A DNA stretch of 5,535 nucleotides, from assembly GCA_947623215.1 (NCBI GenBank), contig CANQGN010000107.1, positions 1 through 5,535 on the forward strand, in the 5' to 3' direction. The position numbers and the translations under genes were made by a program. The notes under the pieces are model-generated. The model was not told where the DNA came from, searched no databases, and saw nothing but the letters and a program-made list of their open reading frames with translations. Positions within the stretch are counted from its first letter, which is position 1; every line of letters starts with the position of its first letter. Source of the stretch: an uncultured Clostridia bacterium. Its GTDB lineage: Bacteria > Bacillota > Clostridia > Oscillospirales > Acutalibacteraceae. Below are positions 1 through 5,003 of this stretch, one piece after another.

Positions 1-1
1 G

Positions 2-700
2 CGCATTGCCCTGCTGGCAGACGTGCACCTGGGCGCCACCTTAAACGGCCGCCAGTTTGCCGAGCAGCTGCGCCGGGTAGAGGAAGCTTCGCCCGACGTA
101 GTGGCGGTGGCGGGCGATTTTGTAGACGACGACACCACCCCGGCCGATATGCGCGAGGCCTGCCGGGCGCTGGGCAGCCTGCACACCACCTACGGCGTAT
201 TTTTGGCGTTGGGCAACCACGACCCCGGCTACTTTAACACCCGTGGCTTTACGCTGGCGGAGCTGAAAGCAGAGCTGCGGCAAAACGGCGTAACGGTGCT
301 GGAAGATGAAGGCCGCCTGCTTGGCGGGGCGTGGTACTTAACCGGGCGGCGCGACCGCTCGGCGGCCGAGCGGGCCACGGCGGCAGAATTGCTGGCAAGT
401 TGTCCGGCGGGGGCGTTTTCTATTGTGCTGGACCACCAGCCCAACGACTACGCAAACGAGGCCGCCGCCGGGGCGGGGCTGGTGCTCTCTGGCCACACCC
501 ACGGGGGGCATATTTTCCCCGCCGCGTGTACGGCAAAGAGCAGCGGGGCGACACCACCTTTGTGGTCACCTCCGGCCTCTCCGGCTGGGCCATTCCCTTT
601 AAAACCGGCACCTTTTCGGAGTACGTCATCATCGACCTTGTACCCGCCTAATAAAACAAGCAGCCGTTTTTACGCGGCTGCTTGTTTTTTAAAAATTTAG
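2..700 (+). CDS. Metallophosphoesterase (YkuE-like), 5'-truncated by window and frameshifted near the C-terminus
   Basis: This is a calcineurin-like metallophosphoesterase that enters the window already in frame. The frame is open from position 2 and the first in-window ATG lookalike is not the start. Visible motifs in order are D-V-H (about 20-28), GDFVDD (113-130), GNHD (212-223), LDHQP (428-442) and GHTHGG (491-508), so the dinuclear metal site of the family appears complete. Relatives of this type hydrolyse phosphoesters at or near the membrane; the substrate cannot be told, and any N-terminal membrane anchor lies outside the window. After HIFP (509-520) the frame turns into low-complexity Ser/Pro/Ala residues unlike the family and stops only at 698-700, beyond a strong terminator. 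The expected C-terminal sequence continues in the -1 frame and ends at 649-651. As sequenced, the gene is therefore broken, or has an assembly error, after its last metal-binding motif. The family call is firm; functional status is uncertain. Confidence 0.85.
   Translation, partial: RIALLADVHLGATLNGRQFAEQLRRVEEASPDVVAVAGDFVDDDTTPADMREACRALGSLHTTYGVFLALGNHDPGYFNTRGFTLAELKAELRQNGVTVLEDEGRLLGGAWYLTGRRDRSAAERATAAELLASCPAGAFSIVLDHQPNDYANEAAAGAGLVLSGHTHGGHIFPAACTAKSSGATPPLWSPPASPAGPFPLKPAPFRSTSSSTLYPPNKTSSRFYAAACFLKI
520..651 (+). pseudogene. Out-of-frame C-terminal segment of the metallophosphoesterase
   Basis: Read one base back from the upstream gene, this stretch encodes RRVYGKEQRGDTTF followed by VTSGLSGWAIPFKTG and SEYVIIDL, then stops with TAA at 649-651. 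This resembles the normal last part of YkuE-like phosphoesterases, where a YG-x-RGDT segment and a SG-x-SGWAIPFKTG segment follow the GHTHGG motif. From memory of the family, there are usually a dozen or so extra residues between the GHTHGG-x-IFP segment and the YG motif. Those residues are absent here, so the lesion looks more like a small deletion of 3n+1 bases (for example about 40) than a single missing base. A one-base loss in the TTTTCCCC run at 513-520 would also restore the frame. The stop at 649-651 sits directly before the terminator hairpin, as expected for the true gene end. Confidence 0.75.
653..690 (+). terminator. Rho-independent terminator, probably bidirectional
   Basis: A perfect 14-bp stem pairs 653-666 with 675-688 around an 8-nt loop (667-674). 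The plus strand has six T residues at 685-690, and the complement of the A-rich left flank (651-656) gives a T-rich tail on the minus strand. It lies between the phosphoesterase stop (651) and the stop of the convergent EF-G-like gene (706-708), so it can end both transcripts. Confidence 0.9.
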
Positions 701-705
701 AAACT

Positions 706-2766
706 TTATTCTTCCGCTTTGGCCTTGGCTTCGGCCACGACTTTTTCTACCACCGGTTGGGGGGCTTCTTCGTACCGCTCAAAGGTGAGCGAAAAGCTGC
801 CCCGCCCCTGGGTAACCGAGCGCAAAACGGTGGCGAAGTCGCTCATTTCGGCCATGGGCACCTCGGCCTCTATCAGTTGCTGGCCGCCCTCGGTGGGGTT
901 CATGCCCAGCACCCGGCCCCGCCGCTTGGTTACGTCGCCCATTACGTCGCCCATGTTGTCGCCCGGTACGGTTACCTTTAAGGCGCCAATGGGTTCTAAA
1001 ATGGTGGGGTTGGCGGCGGCAATGCCGTTGCGGAAGGCAATGGAAGCGGCGGTTTTAAAGGACATTTCAGAAGAATCCACCGGGTGGTAAGAGCCGTCGT
1101 AGAGCGTGGCCTTTACCCCCACCACGGGGTAACCGGCCAGCACGCCCTTTTGCATACACTCGCGCAGCCCTTTTTCTACCGCCGGGAAGAAGTTGCGGGG
1201 CACCGAGCCGCCGAACACCTCTTCTTCAAACACCAGCTCGTCGCTCTCGCACGGTTCAAAGCGAATCCACACGTCGCCAAACTGGCCGTGCCCGCCCGAC
1301 TGCTTTTTGTGCCGACCCTGCACCTCTACCTTTTTGCGAATGGTCTCGCGGTAGGCCACGGTGGGGGGCGAGAGCAGTACGTCTACCCCAAACTTGCTCT
1401 TTAACTTGGCCACTACCACGTCTAAGTGCTGCTCCCCGAGGCCGGAGAGAATCTGCTCGTGGGTTTCGGCGTTAGAGGCCTGCGAAATGGTGGGGTCTTC
1501 TTCGATTAACCGGTTCAGGCCGTTTACAATTTTGTCTTCATCGCCGCGATTTTTGGGTTTAATGCACAGCGAGTAGCAGGCGGCCGGAAACTCCAGCGGG
1601 CGGGCGACAATTACGTTGCCCGGCTGGCAGAGGGTGTCGCCGGTCATAACGGTAGAAAGCTTGGCCACGGCGCCGATGTCGCCGGCGCACAGGCTGGCGG
1701 TTTCGTCAAACCGGGCGCCCTTAATGGTGTAGAGCTTGCTTACCCGCTCGGCCGCGCCGGTGCGGGCGTTTACCACCTGCGAGTCGGCCTTCATGGTGCC
1801 GGAAATCACTTTAAAGAAGGAGCGCTTGCCCACCTGTGGGTCGGCAATGGTTTTAAACACAATGGCTACCAGCGGGCCGTTGGGGTCGGCCTTCAGCTGT
1901 AAGGTTTCGCCCTCTTTTTCGCCCGGTTCGTTGCTGCGCTCCGAGGCGGCGGGGGCAAAGGCGGCAATGCCGTTTAACAGCTGGTCTACCCCCTCTAAGG
2001 TATAGCCGGAGCCGCAGTAAACCGGCGCCAGCTCGCTGTTTTTAATGGCCTGAGAAATACCGGCCACAATTTCGTCGCGGGTAAAGGGTTCGCCGGCGAA
2101 GAATTTTTCCATCATTTCTTCGTTGGTCATGGCCACGGCCTCTTGCAGCTGGTCTACGTAGGCCTGGTAGGCAGATAAATCGGCGTCGCTTTCGGTCGCC
2201 TTGCCGTTTTGGTAGGTGAGCTGTTTGCCGGTTAGCAGGTTTACGTAAGCCTTCACGGCGTGATTTTCTACCAGCGGCACCACCACCGGGCAAATTTGCT
2301 GGCCAAAGGCGGCGGTTAACGAGTCGAGCGTTTTTTGAAAATCTGCGTGCTCCGAATCCATTTTGCTGATGAAGAAAAACTTGGCGGCTTTTTGCCGGTC
2401 GGCCGCCGCGTAGGCTTTTTCGTCCCCTACCGAGCAGCCCGACTTGCCCGAAACCACAATCACGCTGGTGCCGGCCGCCCGCATACCCTCGCACAGGCCG
2501 CCCGCAAAGTCAAACAGCCCCGGGGTGTCGATGATATTGAGCTTTAAGCCGCCCCACTCTACCGGCGCTACCGCCGTAGAAAGCGAAACGCCGCGTTTGC
2601 GTTCTTCCGCATCAAAATCCATCACGGTGTTTCCATCGGCAACCCGACCCAGCCGGTCGGTGCCGCCGCTGAGATAAAGCATGGCCTCGGCAAGCGTTGT
2701 CTTGCCTTTGCCGCCGTGCCCGGCCAGCGCGATATTTTTGATGTGTGAGGTCTCATACTGTTTCAA
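706..2766 (-). CDS. Elongation factor G-like translational GTPase (EF-G paralog, fusA2-type)
   Basis: This 686-residue protein has full EF-G length and domain order. The G domain has G1 GHGGKGKT (16-23), a switch I RGVSLST segment (58-64), G3 DTPG (80-83), G4 SKMD (134-137) and a G5-like CGSG (251-254). Domain II spans about 298-385, domain III about 395-470, and domain IV about 473-590 with GGHGQFGDVW and the tip YHPVDSSEMSF (560-570). Domain V holds MGDV-x-KRRGRVLGM and the SVTQGRG segment (650-656). A Glu/Lys/Ala-rich tail of about 15 residues follows. Canonical EF-G drives ribosomal translocation. Here the DTPGH histidine is Leu84 and the NKxD asparagine is Ser134, so this is one of the divergent EF-G paralogs rather than the housekeeping copy, and it is not in a str operon. 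The TTG start was chosen because AAGGGTGG (2773-2780) sits 6 nt upstream and the family N-terminus begins here. A longer frame reaching 2919 overlaps the promoter and has no family-like residues. Its exact role is unknown. Confidence 0.93.
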   Translation of the reverse strand: MKQYETSHIKNIALAGHGGKGKTTLAEAMLYLSGGTDRLGRVADGNTVMDFDAEERKRGVSLSTAVAPVEWGGLKLNIIDTPGLFDFAGGLCEGMRAAGTSVIVVSGKSGCSVGDEKAYAAADRQKAAKFFFISKMDSEHADFQKTLDSLTAAFGQQICPVVVPLVENHAVKAYVNLLTGKQLTYQNGKATESDADLSAYQAYVDQLQEAVAMTNEEMMEKFFAGEPFTRDEIVAGISQAIKNSELAPVYCGSGYTLEGVDQLLNGIAAFAPAASERSNEPGEKEGETLQLKADPNGPLVAIVFKTIADPQVGKRSFFKVISGTMKADSQVVNARTGAAERVSKLYTIKGARFDETASLCAGDIGAVAKLSTVMTGDTLCQPGNVIVARPLEFPAACYSLCIKPKNRGDEDKIVNGLNRLIEEDPTISQASNAETHEQILSGLGEQHLDVVVAKLKSKFGVDVLLSPPTVAYRETIRKKVEVQGRHKKQSGGHGQFGDVWIRFEPCESDELVFEEEVFGGSVPRNFFPAVEKGLRECMQKGVLAGYPVVGVKATLYDGSYHPVDSSEMSFKTAASIAFRNGIAAANPTILEPIGALKVTVPGDNMGDVMGDVTKRRGRVLGMNPTEGGQQLIEAEVPMAEMSDFATVLRSVTQGRGSFSLTFERYEEAPQPVVEKVVAEAKAKAEE

Positions 2767-2772
2767 TTGAAT

Positions 2773-2780
2773 CCACCCTT
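2773..2780 (-). promoter_or_regulatory. Ribosome binding site deciding the TTG start of the EF-G-like gene
   Basis: The minus strand reads AAGGGTGG, 6 nt before the TTG at 2766-2764. No ATG with comparable spacing is available in this frame near the conserved N-terminus, so the site supports the TTG start. Confidence 0.75.
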
Positions 2781-2890
2781 TCCCCGCCGTGTTCGGCGTC
2801 GAATTGTTAGCATACGGCGGCCGCAGCAGCGGCTTGCTGGTTTGCGCCGCGCCGGGCAAGAGAGGCCCGCGTTCGGCACGCCGTATTTTC

Positions 2891-2919
2891 AGTATATCAT
2901 ATTTGTGCACAAGATACAA
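2891..2919 (-). promoter_or_regulatory. Sigma-A type promoter of the EF-G-like gene (extended -10)
   Basis: On the minus strand there is a -35 TTGTAT (2919-2914), a 17-nt spacer, and a -10 TATACT (2896-2891) preceded by TGA, which makes an extended TGn -10 element. The predicted transcription start is near 2884, giving a leader of roughly 118 nt before the TTG start. The weak -35 with a strong extended -10 is a common Gram-positive arrangement. Confidence 0.7.
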
Positions 2920-3000
2920 GCGGCAGGGGGGTTATGACGAGAAATTTTTCCACATAGCACAAAAAACAGCCCTAAAATTCGTGCAATATGCCCAATCAAT

Positions 3001-3073
3001 CCCCCGCTTTTGGGGGCAAAGAGACAAAAAGCCCCCGCCGGGCGGGCCGACGGGGGCAAAAGAGAACGAAAAG
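3001..3073. repeat. Two imperfect tandem copies of a G-run plus A-rich motif flanking hairpins
   Basis: Copy 1 at 3012-3031 reads GGGGGCAAAGAGACAAAAAG. Copy 2 at 3052-3073 is the same with two single-base insertions (an extra A in each of the first two A runs) and CG in place of part of the spacing. Each copy is preceded by a C-run that can pair with its G-run: CCCCC 3001-3005 with GGGGG 3012-3016, and the terminator stem for copy 2. This may be an old local duplication of a terminator-like unit of about 40 bp. The second hairpin has no T-tract on either strand. Confidence 0.5.
3026..3057 (-). terminator. Rho-independent terminator of the DUF4430 lipoprotein gene
   Basis: On the minus strand an 11-bp stem with one G-U pair (3057-3047 with 3041-3031) closes a 5-nt loop and is followed by five T residues (3030-3026). 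It starts 21 nt after the lipoprotein stop codon, so the lipoprotein mRNA should end before the EF-G-like promoter and the two minus-strand genes are separate units. Confidence 0.87.
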
Positions 3074-3078
3074 GCGGG

Positions 3079-3465
3079 CTATTCTACCACGGTGTAAACG
3101 ATTTCATACCGGTCGCCGTTTGCAATGCTTTCGCCCGAAACGCCGGTGAGCAGCGGTTCCCCCGCTTTTGAGAAAGCCCAGTAGGCGTGGTCTTTGTCGT
3201 AGTCGGCCACTTCTCCCTTTACGGCGGTTACGTACAGGCCGTACTGCCCCTGCTCGCCTTCTATAAGCTTTTGCTCACGCAGCGCTTCTTCCAGCGTTTC
3301 GGCGGCGGTTTGCAGGGTAAGGGTTTCGGTTGTGCCGGTTTTGCCGGTTATGGCAACGGTAATGGTTTTTTGCGCCGGGTCGGCGGGGGTGGCGGCGGGG
3401 GCGCCGCAGGCGACGAGGGCGAAAACCAGCAGAATGATTAGCGACAGCAGGCGAAGGGTTTTCAT
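3079..3465 (-). CDS. DUF4430 domain-containing lipoprotein
   Basis: A 128-residue secreted lipoprotein of unknown function. Residues 1-20 form a lipoprotein signal peptide: K2 and R5, a hydrophobic core LLSLIILLVFAL, and the lipobox L17-V18-A19-C20. Cys20 would be lipidated, placing the protein on the outer face of the membrane. An Ala/Pro/Thr linker follows (21-33). Residues about 36-128 match the DUF4430 (transcobalamin C-terminal-like) pattern: an ETLEEAL helix (56-62), then QYGLYVTAVKG (74-84), ADYDKDHAYWAF (87-98) and a final GDRYEIVYT strand. The size is typical of stand-alone members. The ATG at 3465 has AAGGAG (3481-3476) 10 nt upstream. The gene has its own promoter and terminator and is divergent from trkA. 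Homologous domains elsewhere bind cobalamin or sit near transporters, but nothing here identifies a ligand. Confidence 0.9.
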   Translation of the reverse strand: MKTLRLLSLIILLVFALVACGAPAATPADPAQKTITVAITGKTGTTETLTLQTAAETLEEALREQKLIEGEQGQYGLYVTAVKGEVADYDKDHAYWAFSKAGEPLLTGVSGESIANGDRYEIVYTVVE

Positions 3466-3475
3466 GGGGCAACGA

Positions 3476-3481
3476 CTCCTT
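3476..3481 (-). promoter_or_regulatory. Ribosome binding site of the lipoprotein gene
   Basis: The minus strand reads AAGGAG, 10 nt before the ATG at 3465-3463. It supports this start over the slightly longer frame in another register, which has no such site. Confidence 0.7.
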
Positions 3482-3510
3482 TTTTTAACGTGAGTTTTTG
3501 GTACAGGTGC

Positions 3511-3540
3511 ATTTTACCCCCGGCGGGGGCGGTTTGTCAA
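3511..3540 (-). promoter_or_regulatory. Strong sigma-A promoter of the lipoprotein gene with a GC palindrome as spacer
   Basis: On the minus strand a perfect -35 TTGACA (3540-3535), an 18-nt spacer and a -10 TAAAAT (3516-3511, 5 of 6 consensus) are present. The -10-proximal 13 bp of the spacer (3517-3529) read CCCCCGGCGGGGG on the plus strand, an inverted repeat of two five-base arms around GGC. The predicted start near 3504 leaves a leader of roughly 40 nt. Confidence 0.85.
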
Positions 3541-3549
3541 GGATTTTGC

Positions 3550-3578
3550 TTGCATTTTGCCGCCGACGGGTGTATATT
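3550..3578 (+). promoter_or_regulatory. Predicted promoter of trkA
   Basis: On the plus strand a -35-like TTGCAT (3550-3555), a 17-nt spacer and a -10 TATATT (3573-3578) precede trkA by about 35 nt. The -35 is weak (TTG conserved). It lies back to back with the lipoprotein -35 at 3535-3540, 9 bp away. Confidence 0.6.
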
Positions 3579-3603
3579 GAAAGGCAGAAATTGCCGGTAA
3601 AGC

Positions 3604-3609
3604 AGGGGA
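3604..3609 (+). promoter_or_regulatory. Ribosome binding site of trkA
   Basis: AGGGGA lies 4 nt before the ATG at 3614. The spacing is a little short but acceptable, and the conserved MKIVVIGNGKLG N-terminus begins exactly at this ATG. Confidence 0.65.
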
Positions 3610-3613
3610 TACC

Positions 3614-4969
3614 ATGAAAATTGTTGTAATCGGAAACGGCAAGCTGGGCTATTCGCTCGCCCGCGCGCTGGCAGAAGACGGCCACAGCGTTGCCGTGGTA
3701 GATAAAAACGAGCAGGCCTTAAGCGCCACGCTGAACCAAATAGACGTGGCGGGTCTGGTCGGCAGCGGGGTAGACTACGAGGTGCTGCAAGCCTCCGGCG
3801 TGCCGGAGGCCAAGGTGGTGGCGGCCGTTACCCAGTCAGACGAAGTGAACATTATTTGCGCCATTATGGCCAAAAAAATGGGGGCGGCCCACACCATCGC
3901 CCGCATTCGCGAGCCGGAGCTCGCCAAGTCTATGGTGCTGCTGCGGCCGGAAATGGGCAGCGGCATGAACGTAAACCCGGAGCTGGAAACGGCCGAAGAA
4001 ATCTCGCGTATTTTCCGCTTTCCCTCTGCGTTAAAGGTAGACTTTTTCTCGCGCGGGCGCATTGAAATTATAGAGCAGGTGATTGCCGAAAACAGCCCGC
4101 TGGCCGGGCTGCGGCTGAGCGACTTTGGGGCGCGGTTCAAAGCGCGGGTGCTGGTGTGCAGCGTTTGCCGGGGCGAGCAGGTGTGCATTCCGGGCGGCGA
4201 CTTTGTGCTTTCTGCCGGCGACCGCATTAGCCTGACGGGCAGTATGCGCGACATGAACCAGCTCTTTAAAAAAATCGGCTTGTCCAACCGCAAAATCCGC
4301 TCGGTCATGATTGTGGGGGGCGGGCGCGTGGGCTACTACCTGGCCCGCATTTTGCTGCTGGCCGGTATGGACGTAAAGATTTTAGAAAAAGACCGCGACC
4401 GGTGCGAGGCGCTCTCGCACCTGCTGCCCAAGGCAGACGTGGTGCTGTGCGACGGCACGGCGCAGGAGGCGCTGCTGGACGAAGGCATAGCAGAGGTAGA
4501 CGGGCTGGCCGCCCTAACGGGGCTGGACGAGGAGAACGTGATTATCTCTATGTTCGCCCAAAGCCAGTCGGTCGCCAAGGTGGTAACCAAAATCAACCAC
4601 ATCACCTTTGGCGGCATTTTAGAGCGGGCGGGCATCGACTGCGTGGTAACCCCCCACCGCATTACCACCCACAACGTGCGGCGGTACGTGCGGGCGCTGC
4701 AAAATTCAGAGGACAGCAGCTTTGAAACGCTGGTAAGCCTGGCAGACGGCCGGGCCGAAGCGCTGGAATTTCACGTGGGGCAGGGCTTTGCCGGCAACGG
4801 CCTGCCGCTGCGCACGCTAAAGCTTAAAAAGAACGTGCTGGTGGCGGTTATTTTGCGGGGGGGCAAGCCCGTTTACCCCACCGGCGACGACTGCATTCTG
4901 CCGGACGATACCGTGATTTTTGTTACCACCCTAAAGAACATTCACGAAATCAGCGACGTGCTGCAATAA
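3614..4969 (+). CDS. trkA: Trk system potassium transporter regulatory subunit TrkA
   Basis: This 451-residue cytosolic protein has the full-length TrkA layout of two RCK units in tandem. RCK-N 1 (1 to about 117) has the Rossmann motif G7-x-G9-x-x-G12 with acidic D30 ending the second strand. RCK-C 1 spans about 135-222. RCK-N 2 (229 to about 345) has GGGRVG (235-240) and E258, and RCK-C 2 spans about 370-451. The family-typical M-x-VNPE and RFPSALKVDFF segments occur at 118-145. TrkA rings bind nucleotides (NAD(H), ATP/ADP) and gate TrkH/TrkG-type potassium channels at the inner face of the membrane. Both nucleotide sites look intact here. The channel gene is not in the window: the upstream neighbour is a divergent lipoprotein and the downstream gene is isomerase-like. 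No terminator follows, so it probably shares a transcript with the gene at 5004. Confidence 0.95.
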   Translation: MKIVVIGNGKLGYSLARALAEDGHSVAVVDKNEQALSATLNQIDVAGLVGSGVDYEVLQASGVPEAKVVAAVTQSDEVNIICAIMAKKMGAAHTIARIREPELAKSMVLLRPEMGSGMNVNPELETAEEISRIFRFPSALKVDFFSRGRIEIIEQVIAENSPLAGLRLSDFGARFKARVLVCSVCRGEQVCIPGGDFVLSAGDRISLTGSMRDMNQLFKKIGLSNRKIRSVMIVGGGRVGYYLARILLLAGMDVKILEKDRDRCEALSHLLPKADVVLCDGTAQEALLDEGIAEVDGLAALTGLDEENVIISMFAQSQSVAKVVTKINHITFGGILERAGIDCVVTPHRITTHNVRRYVRALQNSEDSSFETLVSLADGRAEALEFHVGQGFAGNGLPLRTLKLKKNVLVAVILRGGKPVYPTGDDCILPDDTVIFVTTLKNIHEISDVLQ

Positions 4970-4991
4970 AAAACCAATGCAATACAATGCG

Positions 4992-4996
4992 GGAGG
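4992..4996 (+). promoter_or_regulatory. Ribosome binding site of the isomerase-like gene
   Basis: GGAGG within GGGAGGG (4991-4997) lies 7 nt before the ATG at 5004. It is a near-ideal Shine-Dalgarno site and fixes the start of a gene that runs off the window edge. Confidence 0.8.
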
Positions 4997-5003
4997 GCGT
5001 AAA

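Larger units (their letters stand above)
2767..3078. other. 312-bp gene-free region: lipoprotein terminator, EF-G-like promoter and structured leader
   Basis: No coding sequence is credible here; the open frames crossing it lack family features and start sites. From right to left on the minus strand it holds the lipoprotein terminator and a second small hairpin (3001-3073). Next comes an AT-richer stretch (about 2936-3000) with no recognisable element, then the EF-G-like promoter (2891-2919). The GC-rich leader (about 2884-2767) can form small hairpins, including CGGGC/GCCCG (2853-2857 with 2865-2869) and CGCCG/CGGCG (2785-2789 with 2794-2798). No known riboswitch class was recognised in the leader. 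Confidence 0.6.

Noticed and set aside
2042..2494. A 150-residue open frame on the minus strand inside the EF-G-like gene
   Set aside because: It lies wholly within a clearly conserved gene in another register, is Arg/Gly-rich as expected for a GC-rich shadow frame, and has no domain signature.
2767..2919. N-terminal extension of the EF-G-like gene to an upstream ATG at 2919
   Set aside because: The 51 extra residues have no EF-G similarity, the ATG lies within the predicted -35 and upstream of the transcription start, and it has no ribosome binding site; the TTG at 2766 has one.
2946..2954. TTTTCCACA, similar to a DnaA box
   Set aside because: It is a single site with no clustered boxes, AT-rich unwinding region or dnaA/dnaN genes nearby, so there is no support for an origin.
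2789..3097. A 102-residue plus-strand open frame across the region between the lipoprotein and EF-G-like genes
   Set aside because: It spans a promoter and a terminator of the opposite strand, has low-complexity residues and no convincing ribosome binding site.
3775..4308. A 177-residue open frame antisense to trkA
   Set aside because: It is the complementary-strand shadow of a highly conserved gene, Ser/Pro/Arg-rich, with no recognisable domain or start signals.
4983..4988. TACAAT as a -10 box for a separate promoter of the isomerase-like gene
   Set aside because: No -35-like hexamer lies at 16-18 nt upstream and no terminator separates it from trkA.
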